A stretch of DNA of 64,000 bases from Aureisphaera galaxeae (GTDB lineage Bacteria; Bacteroidota; Bacteroidia; Flavobacteriales; Flavobacteriaceae). Of the stretch, positions 9,398 through 18,061 are shown piece by piece (positions within the stretch are counted from its first letter, which is position 1; each line of letters opens with the position of its first letter). The DNA lies in assembly GCF_028561275.1 (NCBI RefSeq), contig NZ_JAQQTF010000004.1:434001-498000 (forward strand), read 5' to 3'. Under the pieces are notes generated by a model, which saw only the letters and a list, made by a program, of their open reading frames with translations, was not told where the DNA came from and ran no database searches. The position numbers and the translations under genes were made by a program.

Positions 9398-9434
9398 TAA
9401 AAAAACCGCCTTGGCATTCACCGAACCAAGGCGG
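9398..9434 (-). terminator. Intrinsic terminator of the acidic lipoprotein operon
   Basis: A perfect nine-base stem (CCGCCTTGG at 9406-9414, CCAAGGCGG at 9426-9434) is followed on the minus strand by a T run (A run at 9399-9405 on the plus strand). It ends the leftward lipoprotein operon. Confidence 0.88.
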
Positions 9435-9476
9435 GTCAGACTTAACCTCTCGTATTAGGGCAGAAAGAAGTCGAGG

Positions 9477-9983
9477 TTAAATTTTTTCGAAGGTTAAGTA
9501 ATCGGTTCCTCCATTGCCGCCACTTACATCAATTAGCTCGATTTTATTGTTGGTAATGGAAATGATGTCCCAATCATCGTTAAGGTCTTCGAAGTCGTTC
9601 GTGTCCGGAACTGGAAAATGAATGTTGAAGTCATCATCGTCCGTGCTATCGTCACTATCGCTATCCCCGCTTGAGGAGTTGCTGTCATCGTCAACGACAG
9701 ACCAAGTTCCGTTCATGGTGGTCGTTCCTCTGGTGGCGGTCAACGTTCCGTCGTTATGGAAACGGAAGGTGTATCCACTAAAATCACTGGTCTCATCAGA
9801 ATCGGTATCCCAGAAGTAGGTGACTTGCCAGTCGCCGCTTTGGGCAATGCTTTTCACTTGGTCTACACTGCTACTGTTATTGTTATTCTGATTATTGGTG
9901 TCTGCAGAATCTTCTTTTGAGCATGAGGTTGCCAATCCCACAAAGATTCCTAGTAATAGTATGGCGCTCCATCTTGTTTTCAT
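9477..9983 (-). CDS. Acidic lipoprotein with one lipocalin-like repeat
   Basis: A 168-residue lipoprotein (hydrophobic residues 6-19, lipobox ending TSC at residue 21). After a Ser/Asn/Asp linker it carries one copy of a domain with the pattern GDWxVTYFWDTDSDETSDF, GYTFRFHNDGT, NGTW, DWDIISI, and L-x-DVSGGxGGTDYLTFEK. The same unit occurs three times in the upstream gene of this operon. An Asp/Ser-rich low-complexity insert (about residues 96-118) lies inside the domain. The fold is likely a small lipocalin-like beta barrel (inference). It is probably co-transcribed with the larger lipoprotein, 42 bases upstream, and ends at a clear terminator. Confidence 0.82.
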   Translation of the reverse strand: MKTRWSAILLLGIFVGLATSCSKEDSADTNNQNNNNSSSVDQVKSIAQSGDWQVTYFWDTDSDETSDFSGYTFRFHNDGTLTATRGTTTMNGTWSVVDDDSNSSSGDSDSDDSTDDDDFNIHFPVPDTNDFEDLNDDWDIISITNNKIELIDVSGGNGGTDYLTFEKI

Positions 9984-10025
9984 AGTAATTAGATTAGGCT
10001 TTCTATAGTTATTAAAGATTAGGTT

Positions 10026-11807
10026 TTATTGTTTTTCTAGTATTAATACATCGGTTCCACCGCCACCGCCGCTAACATCTTGTAGTTCGACCATGGTATC
10101 GCTTACCGATAGTACATCCCAGTCGTCGTTAAACTCATCGAAAGGGAAATCGGCTCCAAAGTCTAACAGCAAGGTGTTGTCCGCGTTAAGGGCTTCCCAA
10201 GTACCGTTGTTAGTGTTCGATCCATTATCGGCAGTCACAGTTCCATCAATATCGAAAGTGATATCATATCCTTCATAGTCTATCGTTTCATCGCTTCCAT
10301 CATCTGTATACAAGGCTACTTCCCAGATTCCATCGGAAAGGATATCGGCAAGATCCGAATCACCACCTCCGCCATCGAAGGGATCTCTTTCGAAGGTCAG
10401 GAAATCGTCTGTACCATCACCACTTACATCTTTTAAGCGGATGATATCCATGGTTACTTCCAGTACATCCCAGTCTTCGGCCAGTTCGTCCAATGGAATT
10501 CCGTCGCCGAAATTCAATCCAAGTTCAAGGTCGGTTTCGTCTCCTTCGGCCGTGGTCCAGATACCATCGGTCACATCGATTCCATTGTCTGCAGTGGCCG
10601 TTCCATCTTCATCGAAATTGAATACGTAATCGGCAAAATCGGCAGTTTCATCTTCATCGTCGAAGTAGTAGGTGATATACCAGTCTCCAGTAGTGAGGGC
10701 GTCTACCAGTGCACCATCATCAGGTCCATCACCTACTTCGTTACAGTCACTTTCGAACCTTAGTCGATCATCGCCCAATCGAAGGTCGAATTTATGCTCA
10801 TCACCATACACCTCTAGTTCGTGCAGTATCCAAGCATCGTTAAAGTCGGGTAGGTTTGGAATGTTCAATTCTAATATGATTTCGTCAGCAGACTCTTCGG
10901 CCTCCCATGTTCCTGAGAAGCTGTCGCTTCCACTTACTACGGTGATCGTTCCATCTTCATTGAAGGTGAAGTCGTATCCTACATACTGATCTTCTAGATC
11001 TTCGTCATTTCTTTCCAATTTATCAACCGTCCATTCGTCACATCCTGTAATGAAATCTTCTAATTCGTCTACGGTACAATCTTCGCAGTCGTCATCATCG
11101 GGATCGTTATCATCGTCTTCATCACAGTCATCGGCAGCTTCTTCAATCACATTTTCCAGTTCTTCAAAATCATTGATGGCTTGTGTACTTCCGTCAGAAA
11201 AGATTACGGTTATTGGGAATTGAAATACAATAATGAGGTCCTCGTCAATATCATCTACAAAATCGAACAATTCTTCATCGTTGTTGAACACAACAGTATC
11301 TACTTGCTCGTTGTTTTGGTCGAAGATATTTGCAGTAATGGGGTATTGGAAATCGATACACTCGATATCGTCATCGGGAGAATTGTCCGGTCCGCACTGC
11401 AGAGCAGCTGCATTGAGTTCGGCTTGGCTATTAATTATGGTAGGATCGTAATTCTCGTCTATAATGGTAATGGGGAAATTAATTTCCAGCGTATCTACAT
11501 CGTCTGGAAACTCATCGAAAATGGCTTCTACTTGGTCCACATCATTTTCGGTAGTAATAATAACTTCAATTCCGTTCGCAATTACGGTCACTGGAAGTTG
11601 AATATCGAAACAGCTCCCTCCGTCGATAATATTATCGTAGGAACCGTCATTGGTAACAGTGTTCTGAATTAATGTTTTTACATTGGCATTGGCACCTAGT
11701 ACTTGATTGGAGTCCTCTTGTACGAATTGCGTTTCTTCGCTTCTACAAGAAAATAGTAATGCTGCGCAAAGAAATAGCAGGGAGGATTTTTTTAAAATTG
11801 ATTTCAT
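10026..11807 (-). CDS. Large acidic lipoprotein with three lipocalin-like repeats
   Basis: A 593-residue protein (start at the ATG 11805-11807; a second ATG lies seven codons upstream). Lipoprotein signal: hydrophobic residues 8-19 and lipobox FSC. The N-terminal third has four copies of a beta motif around PVTV/FPIT/YPIT/FPIT joined by Asp-rich stretches, then a Cys/Asp-rich linker. The rest is three tandem ~100-residue units sharing the GxW...DxTxDFxxY-F-F-DGT...GTW...DWDVL...DVSG-LTFE pattern with the neighbouring 168-residue lipoprotein. The protein is extremely acidic, which suggests cation binding or a surface role, but function is unknown. It is divergent from an ECF sigma operon. Confidence 0.83.
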   Translation of the reverse strand: MKSILKKSSLLFLCAALLFSCRSEETQFVQEDSNQVLGANANVKTLIQNTVTNDGSYDNIIDGGSCFDIQLPVTVIANGIEVIITTENDVDQVEAIFDEFPDDVDTLEINFPITIIDENYDPTIINSQAELNAAALQCGPDNSPDDDIECIDFQYPITANIFDQNNEQVDTVVFNNDEELFDFVDDIDEDLIIVFQFPITVIFSDGSTQAINDFEELENVIEEAADDCDEDDDNDPDDDDCEDCTVDELEDFITGCDEWTVDKLERNDEDLEDQYVGYDFTFNEDGTITVVSGSDSFSGTWEAEESADEIILELNIPNLPDFNDAWILHELEVYGDEHKFDLRLGDDRLRFESDCNEVGDGPDDGALVDALTTGDWYITYYFDDEDETADFADYVFNFDEDGTATADNGIDVTDGIWTTAEGDETDLELGLNFGDGIPLDELAEDWDVLEVTMDIIRLKDVSGDGTDDFLTFERDPFDGGGGDSDLADILSDGIWEVALYTDDGSDETIDYEGYDITFDIDGTVTADNGSNTNNGTWEALNADNTLLLDFGADFPFDEFNDDWDVLSVSDTMVELQDVSGGGGGTDVLILEKQ

Positions 11808-11939
11808 AGCTTGAGTATAGATTGTCATTTTTGCTAGATTTACTACTAAAACAACTCAATAATAAAAACTCCTGAAAATTTTTTTGATTTTTTTATTTAC
11901 TAACTTTCACCCATAAAAAACTAACAACCACGACGACCC

Positions 11940-12464
11940 TTGGCTAAGAACCTAAACGAAGACATTTGCCGCGAAAGCGTCTTCTCTAAAGTATATGAGA
12001 AGTACTCCAGAGACGTCCACGATTTCCTATATTATAAATATGGAGAACAGCTTAACCCTAGCGATAAGGCACAGGAGGCGTTCATTAAACTATGGGAGAA
12101 TTGTGCGAAGGTGACTTGGGAGTCGGCAAAGTCCTTTTTATTTACTGTAGCCAATAATATGATGTTGAATGAAATAAAGCATCAAAAAGTGGTGCTACGA
12201 CATAGACAGTTAAAACCCAAGGAATTTACAAGCGAGGATCCGGAACACGTACTAAGGCAAAAAGAATTCCTCGCACAATACGAAACAGCACTTTCCAAAT
12301 TGACAGAAGATCAACGTGTAGCTTTTACCTTAAACAAGATTGAAGGAAAAAAGCACAGCGAAATAGCCGAACTTTTAGGAGTAACCCAAAAAGTGGTGGA
12401 ATACCGTATTTACAGTGCTTTCAACAAACTGAAAAGCGAGTTAAAGGGAATAAAATTAAAATAG
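11940..12464 (+). CDS. ECF RNA polymerase sigma factor
   Basis: A 174-residue sigma-70 family factor of the ECF type. Region 2 is about residues 12-80 (FLYYKYGEQLNPSDKAQEAF, then FIKLWENC) and region 4 is about 115-165 (LTEDQRVAFTLNKIEGKKHS, then EIAELLGVTQKVVEYRI). The start is a TTG at 11940: the upstream in-frame sequence reaches a stop after six codons and has no ATG or GTG, and no ATG follows before region 2 is damaged. It is followed by a FecR-type anti-sigma factor and a TonB receptor with an STN domain, the standard surface-signalling arrangement in which receptor occupancy releases the sigma factor. Confidence 0.92.
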   Translation: MAKNLNEDICRESVFSKVYEKYSRDVHDFLYYKYGEQLNPSDKAQEAFIKLWENCAKVTWESAKSFLFTVANNMMLNEIKHQKVVLRHRQLKPKEFTSEDPEHVLRQKEFLAQYETALSKLTEDQRVAFTLNKIEGKKHSEIAELLGVTQKVVEYRIYSAFNKLKSELKGIKLK

Positions 12465-12514
12465 TTCAGGAGTTTTGGGAGCTTGGTTGTTATATAGGTA
12501 ATAAAAGCATTTTT

Positions 12515-13423
12515 ATGGACAAAGACTACATCATAGAAAAATGGCTGAGAGACGATCTCACGCCCGAAGAACGCAAGGCGTTCGAGGCGTTAGACGATTT
12601 CGATCTCAATACGGCCATTGTTGAAAATGCCAAACACTTTAAAGCTTCTCATTTTTCGGAACCAGCGGATTATGAAACCTTTAAAAAGAGATTGCCTTCA
12701 AAAAAATCCAGTGGCAAAGTACGCTTCATGACTCCTTTTATGCGTATAGCCGCTATGTTGGTGGTTGGACTCGGGATTTATTTTCTGTTCTTCTTCAACA
12801 ATCTGAATACGGTGAGCACATTGGCATCTGAAAAGACCACGATCCAATTACCCGATAATTCTGAAGTGGTACTCAACGCGCTTTCTTCCTTAAGTTATAG
12901 TGAAAACCGTTGGGATCGTAAACGTGAAGTTTCCTTGAATGGTGAAGCCTATTTTAAGGTAGCCAAGGGAAAAGTATTCGACGTACTTACCGAAGATGGA
13001 ACGGTAACCGTTGTGGGTACAGAGTTTAATGTAAAACAACGGGACGACTACTTTGAAGTAAAGTGTTATGAAGGGATCGTACGTGTAAGCGCTGGCGAAA
13101 CCATGAAAGAACTTACAGCTGGTGATTCTTTCCGATTGTTGAATGGTAGCCCTACCTTCTTTGAAACTACCTACCAACTTCCACAATGGACTAAAAATGT
13201 AAGTAGCTTTAAAGCTGTTCCTTTTAGTGAGGTTGTTGAAGAATTGGAAAGACAATACAATGTGACCGTTGTCATATCTGTTCCCAATTTTAATCCTGAA
13301 TTTACCGGCGGATTTGTGCATGATAATTTAGAGAATGCGCTAAAATCCATTACGCAACCGTTAGAATTAACCTACAGCATCGAATCGAATAACACCGTGA
13401 GGCTGGAAAAAAGTGAACAGTAA
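12515..13423 (+). CDS. FecR family anti-sigma regulator
   Basis: A 302-residue inner-membrane protein. The N-terminal ~70 residues are cytoplasmic and expected to hold the sigma factor; a transmembrane helix follows at about residues 72-90 (RIAAMLVVGLGIYFLFFF). The periplasmic part contains the FecR domain (about 100-195, LPDNSEVVLNALSSLSY, VVGTEFNVK) and a C-terminal DUF4974-like domain (about 225-300, FKAVPFSEVVEELERQYNV), which resembles STN domains. It lies 50 bases after the ECF sigma gene and overlaps the receptor gene by 11 bases, so the three genes form one operon. Confidence 0.92.
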   Translation: MDKDYIIEKWLRDDLTPEERKAFEALDDFDLNTAIVENAKHFKASHFSEPADYETFKKRLPSKKSSGKVRFMTPFMRIAAMLVVGLGIYFLFFFNNLNTVSTLASEKTTIQLPDNSEVVLNALSSLSYSENRWDRKREVSLNGEAYFKVAKGKVFDVLTEDGTVTVVGTEFNVKQRDDYFEVKCYEGIVRVSAGETMKELTAGDSFRLLNGSPTFFETTYQLPQWTKNVSSFKAVPFSEVVEELERQYNVTVVISVPNFNPEFTGGFVHDNLENALKSITQPLELTYSIESNNTVRLEKSEQ

Positions 13424-15917
13424 CAAGTCAGGCTTAGTTTTAATTTTCTTATTGTGGGCAGGATGTTTTTGGGGTTGGACCCAAGAGGCCAAGCCATTGG
13501 TGCAGGCATTGACGCAACTGGAAAACCGCTATAATTGTACCTTCAATTATGCTGAACGTACTGTAGCCGATGTCTTTGTAGAAATTCCCAGTGCCGAACT
13601 TTCCTTGGAACAGGCAGTGTCTTCTTTGGCAGACCAGACAGGCTTTGTTTTCGAAGTCCTTGAGAACAATTTCGTTTCCATTAAACGAAACGCCGAACTT
13701 TCCCTTTGCGGTTATATTTTGGATAAGGATACCTTAGAACCTCTGGAAGGAGCTACCATTCAAATAGAAGGCGCTTCTACTATCACCGATGGAAATGGCT
13801 ATTTCAAGATAGAAGTACGCCATTCGGGTGTTTCTGTCACCGTTCGTTATTTGGGGTATAGGACCTTAGAACGGAATTATAAATACTTCAAGACAAATAC
13901 ATGCGATGCCATTTATCTCATTCCCAAAACAGAACAGCTATCCCAAGTTATTCTTTCCAACTATTTGGTGAATGGGATCGATAAGTTAAATACAGGAGAT
14001 TTTCAGATCGATGTAGAAAAGTTCGGCTTACTACCCGGTCTTATAGAACCCGATGTATTACAGGCCGTACAGTCTTTTCCGGGGATTCAAAGTATCAACG
14101 AAACAGTGTCCAATATCAACATCCGTGGAGGAACCCACGACCAGAACCTCATTCTGTGGGATGATATTAAAATGTATAAAACAGGGCATTTCTTTGGGCT
14201 TATTTCCGCTTTCAATCCTCAAATTACCCAGAAGGTTGCCTTGCGTAAAAATGGAACGCCAGCGGCCTATTCCGATGGGGTTTCAGGGACCATAGCCATG
14301 CAGACGGAGGAAGAAGTAAACCCCCGATGGAAAGGAAATCTAGGAGCCAATTTAATTGATGTGAGTGGTTTTCTGGATATGCCTTTGGGGAATAAGTCAT
14401 CCCTTCAAATAGCGGGGCGTAAATCGATAAGCGACTTGTGGAAAACTCCAACCTATGAGGCCTATTTTGATCGTATCTCCCAAAACACCGAGGTATCGAA
14501 CAATGCGGAATCGGTTGTGAATACAGATCAGACCTTCGACTTTTACGATGTTTCCCTGCGATGGTTGTATCGCATTAGCGACAAGGATCGATTACGACTT
14601 AATTTCATTCTCATGGATAATCAATTGGCGTTCGATGAAAATGCCGTGATTTCTGGGATCGATGCCACGCGACGTAGTAGTGTAAGTCAGAACAATTTTG
14701 CTGGCGGGTTGTTTTATGAACGTCAATGGAATGATGATTTTACCACCACCTTTCAGATTTATGAAAGTGATTATAAGCTCCAGGCCATCAATGCCAATTT
14801 ATTACTCAACCAGCGTTTTCTGCAGGAAAACAAAGTATCCGAAACAGGAGCCCGATTAAAAGGAACCTATACCTTGAATGACCGCTGGACCGGACATTTG
14901 GGGTATCAGATCATTGAGACCAAGGTTACCAACTTGGATGATGTAGATCTTCCTTTGTTTCGTTCCCTTGTTGCCGAGGTAGTGCGCTCGCATAGCGGAT
15001 TTGCACAAGGGGATTACAGTTCTAAAGATGAGAATACCCGACTGCAAATTGGTTTTCGGTACAATTATTTGGATAAGTTTGAAAAGAGCGTGTACGAACC
15101 TCGATTTACACTTACACAGAAGTTTGCCGAGTATTTCAGTGTGGAATTGTTAGGGGAGATGAAACATCAGGTAGCTTCCCAAATCATCAACTTCCAGAAT
15201 GACTTTTTGGGGGTGGAAAAGCGTCGTTGGCAATTGGCAAATGACAAGGATATTCCCGTGTTAGAAAGTAAACAAGCTGCCTTAGGCTTCAACTTTTCGA
15301 GAAAAGGCTGGCTATTGAGTGCCGAAGGATATTACAAACAGGTGGATGGAATTACAACACAGAGCCAAGGGTTTCAAGACCAATATGAGTTTATTAAATC
15401 GGCAGGGAGCTATGAAGTAGTGGGATTGGATTTCTTATTTCGGAAACGGTTGAAAAACGCTAATTTCTGGATGAGCTATTCGTATATGGATAACACCTAT
15501 ACCTTCGAGAACTTACAGGCGGATTCCTTCCCCAGTAACTTGGACATTACCCATGCGGTGAATGGCGGTGCCAGTTATACCTATAGGGATTTTGAGATTT
15601 CTACGGGAATAAATTGGAGGACGGGAAAACCCACAACGGAGCCTATAATGGGAAATGAAGTGGTTAATGAGGCTATTAATTACGCCGCTTCCAATACTGA
15701 GCGACTGGAAGATTATCTACGTTGGGATGCCTCGGTCATGTACGATCTCAAATTTGAAAAGACCCGATGGCAATTTGGGGTTTCCGTTTGGAATTTATTG
15801 GACAAGAACAACGAGATTAACCGTTATTACCGAGTAGACGAAGTGGATCAAGCACAACAGTTTCGTCAAACCTCATTAGGGATTACTACGAATGCTGCGA
15901 TACGTTGTTATTTCTAG
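13413..15917 (+). CDS. TonB-dependent receptor with STN signalling domain
   Basis: An 834-residue outer-membrane receptor. It starts with GTG inside the end of the FecR gene (11-base overlap). Order of parts: signal peptide (about 1-23), STN signalling domain (about 28-95), carboxypeptidase-regulatory-like domain (about 98-180, GYILDKDTLEPLEGATIQIEG), plug (about 195-320, INIRGGTHDQNLILWDD), then the beta barrel ending in aromatic CYF. It belongs to the FecA-like transducers that both import a ligand and signal to FecR. The substrate is unknown. It ends one base before a convergent gene on the other strand, with no terminator visible between them. Confidence 0.93.
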   Translation: MNSNKSGLVLIFLLWAGCFWGWTQEAKPLVQALTQLENRYNCTFNYAERTVADVFVEIPSAELSLEQAVSSLADQTGFVFEVLENNFVSIKRNAELSLCGYILDKDTLEPLEGATIQIEGASTITDGNGYFKIEVRHSGVSVTVRYLGYRTLERNYKYFKTNTCDAIYLIPKTEQLSQVILSNYLVNGIDKLNTGDFQIDVEKFGLLPGLIEPDVLQAVQSFPGIQSINETVSNINIRGGTHDQNLILWDDIKMYKTGHFFGLISAFNPQITQKVALRKNGTPAAYSDGVSGTIAMQTEEEVNPRWKGNLGANLIDVSGFLDMPLGNKSSLQIAGRKSISDLWKTPTYEAYFDRISQNTEVSNNAESVVNTDQTFDFYDVSLRWLYRISDKDRLRLNFILMDNQLAFDENAVISGIDATRRSSVSQNNFAGGLFYERQWNDDFTTTFQIYESDYKLQAINANLLLNQRFLQENKVSETGARLKGTYTLNDRWTGHLGYQIIETKVTNLDDVDLPLFRSLVAEVVRSHSGFAQGDYSSKDENTRLQIGFRYNYLDKFEKSVYEPRFTLTQKFAEYFSVELLGEMKHQVASQIINFQNDFLGVEKRRWQLANDKDIPVLESKQAALGFNFSRKGWLLSAEGYYKQVDGITTQSQGFQDQYEFIKSAGSYEVVGLDFLFRKRLKNANFWMSYSYMDNTYTFENLQADSFPSNLDITHAVNGGASYTYRDFEISTGINWRTGKPTTEPIMGNEVVNEAINYAASNTERLEDYLRWDASVMYDLKFEKTRWQFGVSVWNLLDKNNEINRYYRVDEVDQAQQFRQTSLGITTNAAIRCYF

Positions 15918-15918
15918 G

Positions 15919-16842
15919 TTATAGTCCTAAGGAATCCCTTAAGAACTCATACTTATTTGAATTTTGTCCCCAATAGGCCGATTTAATTTGCTTTAGTTTT
16001 TTTGCCGTAGTGGTTAATCCATTCGGGTGGGTTTCTTCCCAACCTTCGATGGTGTAAGGGAATGCACTTTTGAATTGAATGGAAAGCTCTCGGTTTAATT
16101 TGGGATAGGCGAGGGTATACGTAGAAATTCCATCACTTTCCGATAACGTTCCACTTACTTCTGCAGGGGCCAATGTTTTGTGGCTCATTCGCCCAAACTC
16201 CAAACTAGGAATCATTTCAAAAGTTCCCGTAGGAAGCTCTGTTGGATTGATACGGATTCGATTCCAAATTTCGTTTTCCAACCAAACTTCGGGTAATTTT
16301 CTATTCTGATCTGCTTCACCTTCAAAGTAGGAATGTCCCTGTAATTCGTATCCATCGCGATTATTCAGCTGCACATACACATGACCACACCACTCCTGCA
16401 TGGAATGGGAAATTTTCAGGGCATGTCGCTGTTCGGAAACTGGGGTGAATGAACTCGTCATCACGGAATAAGGATAAATTCCAGTCAAGTATTTTTTGGT
16501 GTTATTCAGTTTTAGAACAGGGATGTTGTTTGACGATGGGCGATCTGCTTTCACCTGTACTTCGGGCAAAAAATCTTCGGTTACAAATATATTTACCGAA
16601 GTACCTTCCCGTAATTCCCCATAACGCTCCTGGGAAAGTTTGTAAGAGGTGATCTCTGCATTTCCTGCATACCAATAGTCCTTAAATTCTTGGGATAAGT
16701 TTCTGGGGGTAACCGAGGTACTTTCGGAAGTGGAAACCACACTCGATAATGCTAATGTATTATCTTCTTTCTGGGTGTCTCCACAAGAAAAAAGAAGGAG
16801 GGTCGATAAAAATAGTACGGAAATTTTGGCGGCACTTTTCAT
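15919..16842 (-). CDS. Conserved lipoprotein next to maf
   Basis: A 307-residue protein starting at the ATG 16840-16842 (the frame runs 15 codons further up, but only this start gives a lipoprotein signal, MKSAAKISVLFLSTLLLFSC). The lipid-modified Cys would be residue 20. The mature part is beta-rich with no known catalytic motif. Homologues in flavobacteria sit beside Maf and are, as far as I recall, sometimes labelled septum formation inhibitor by neighbourhood; the sequence itself has no Maf features. It begins 25 bases after maf and closes the six-gene leftward operon. Confidence 0.8.
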   Translation of the reverse strand: MKSAAKISVLFLSTLLLFSCGDTQKEDNTLALSSVVSTSESTSVTPRNLSQEFKDYWYAGNAEITSYKLSQERYGELREGTSVNIFVTEDFLPEVQVKADRPSSNNIPVLKLNNTKKYLTGIYPYSVMTSSFTPVSEQRHALKISHSMQEWCGHVYVQLNNRDGYELQGHSYFEGEADQNRKLPEVWLENEIWNRIRINPTELPTGTFEMIPSLEFGRMSHKTLAPAEVSGTLSESDGISTYTLAYPKLNRELSIQFKSAFPYTIEGWEETHPNGLTTTAKKLKQIKSAYWGQNSNKYEFLRDSLGL

Positions 16843-16867
16843 AACGGAATATTTTCCTAAAGGTACG

Positions 16868-17461
16868 CTATATGCCGTTATCGGCAATCTCCATTAACGT
16901 TTTGTAAACAAGGCGAGTGGGCAGTCCCATGACATTGAAAAAACAACCGTCAAGCTTTTCGATTCCAATATAACCCAGCCAATCCTGAATGCCATAACTT
17001 CCTGCTTTGTCGTAGGGTTGACAGGTTTCTAGATAATACTCGATTTCGGCATCGGTGAGTTCCTTAAACCATACCTGTGTACGATCGTTTACAGTCTTTT
17101 GAAAGTGCTTTCCCGTAAAACAAACAGAGGTATATACCTCATGGGGCGCTCCACTAAGCCCTCGTAACATCCGTTTGGCATCCGCCTTATCCTTGGGTTT
17201 ACCAATGGCTATGTTATCTTTCCAAACAATGGTATCGCTGGTTACCAGAATATCTCTTTCCCCAATATCCTGAAATATCGAAGCCTTCAGTTGGGCCAAA
17301 TAATCGGTGATTTCACTAGCCTTAAGGGTTTCTGGATACACTTCATCCACTTCCCGAACGTCTATGGTAAAGTCTACATCCAATAATTTAAAAAAGTTCT
17401 GCCGTCTGGGAGATCCAGAAGCCAGAACCACGCTATACGCTTTCAACTTTTCTCTTAGCAT
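16868..17461 (-). CDS. maf: Maf family nucleotide pyrophosphatase
   Basis: A 197-residue Maf/YhdE-type nucleoside triphosphate pyrophosphatase, probably hydrolysing dTTP/UTP or modified nucleotides in the cytoplasm. The family signature LASGSPRRQNFF is at residues 12-23, followed by DTIVWKDNIAIGKPKD and LSGAPHEVYTSVC, and it ends with the conserved GxDGCFFNVMGLP-type segment (LDGCFFNVMGLP). Length is typical. It sits seven bases downstream of a GNAT acetyltransferase gene in the operon that also holds KdsC-like and UbiA-like genes, a neighbourhood usual for flavobacteria. Confidence 0.95.
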   Translation of the reverse strand: MLREKLKAYSVVLASGSPRRQNFFKLLDVDFTIDVREVDEVYPETLKASEITDYLAQLKASIFQDIGERDILVTSDTIVWKDNIAIGKPKDKADAKRMLRGLSGAPHEVYTSVCFTGKHFQKTVNDRTQVWFKELTDAEIEYYLETCQPYDKAGSYGIQDWLGYIGIEKLDGCFFNVMGLPTRLVYKTLMEIADNGI

Positions 17462-17467
17462 AAATGC

Positions 17468-18061
17468 CTAGGTTAATTTGTTTTGTAGTTCTTGTTTTAT
17501 GTTGTTGTACCATTCTTCTTTGAGGATGCTCAATACAATACTGCTCCTACGTCCCTCCGGTGCGGTGCAGTTGTTCCTCAAGATACCCTCTACCGTGCAA
17601 CCAATACTTTTCATAGCCGCAATACTTCGTGCATTGTTGGCATCGGCCCGGAATTCTACCCGTTCGGCATTCAAGGTTTCAAAAGCGAATTCCAGCATCA
17701 GGTATTTACAGTGTTTGTTGAGTCCCGTTCCCTGAAACTCCTTTCCATACCAAGTATATCCCAATTGAAGGGTCTTATGATACGGTTGAATGTCATAAAA
17801 ACGGGTACTCCCAGCATAACGCTGGGTTTTCTTATCGAATACAATAAAAGGGTAGGAGTCACCCATCTTCCACTTCTCGAAGGCGAAATCCATATAGCTC
17901 CGAAAGTTTTCCTCTCCCGAGCCCGACACCAGAGAATAGTTCCATAATTCGGGCTCCTGCGTTGAAAACGGCAGTAAAAGTGCTATATCGTCTGTTCCAA
18001 GCGGTCTAAGGAGGACCCGATCGTTTTCAAGGGTATAGGTTTGGGTAGTATCGAAAATCAT
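17468..18061 (-). CDS. GNAT family N-acetyltransferase (RimJ/RimL type)
   Basis: A 197-residue acetyltransferase. The RimJ/RimL-like order is visible: N-terminal LENDRVLLRPLGTDD, then FIVFDKKTQRYAGSTRFYDI, the acetyl-CoA loop region LGYTWYGKEFQGTGLNKHCK, and RVEFRADANNARSIAAMKSI. The start was placed at 18061 because it forms the ATGA four-base overlap with the upstream prenyltransferase stop; the longer frame adds 13 residues inside that gene. The acetylated substrate is unknown. Confidence 0.9.
   Translation of the reverse strand: MIFDTTQTYTLENDRVLLRPLGTDDIALLLPFSTQEPELWNYSLVSGSGEENFRSYMDFAFEKWKMGDSYPFIVFDKKTQRYAGSTRFYDIQPYHKTLQLGYTWYGKEFQGTGLNKHCKYLMLEFAFETLNAERVEFRADANNARSIAAMKSIGCTVEGILRNNCTAPEGRRSSIVLSILKEEWYNNIKQELQNKLT

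Noticed and set aside
11181-11672. A 163-codon plus-strand frame inside the acidic lipoprotein gene
   Set aside because: Shadow of the Asp-rich repeats (Asp codons read antisense as Ile/Val/Ser).
15919-16842. Calling the lipoprotein next to maf a septum formation inhibitor
   Set aside because: It has no Maf motif; such a name would come only from its neighbour.
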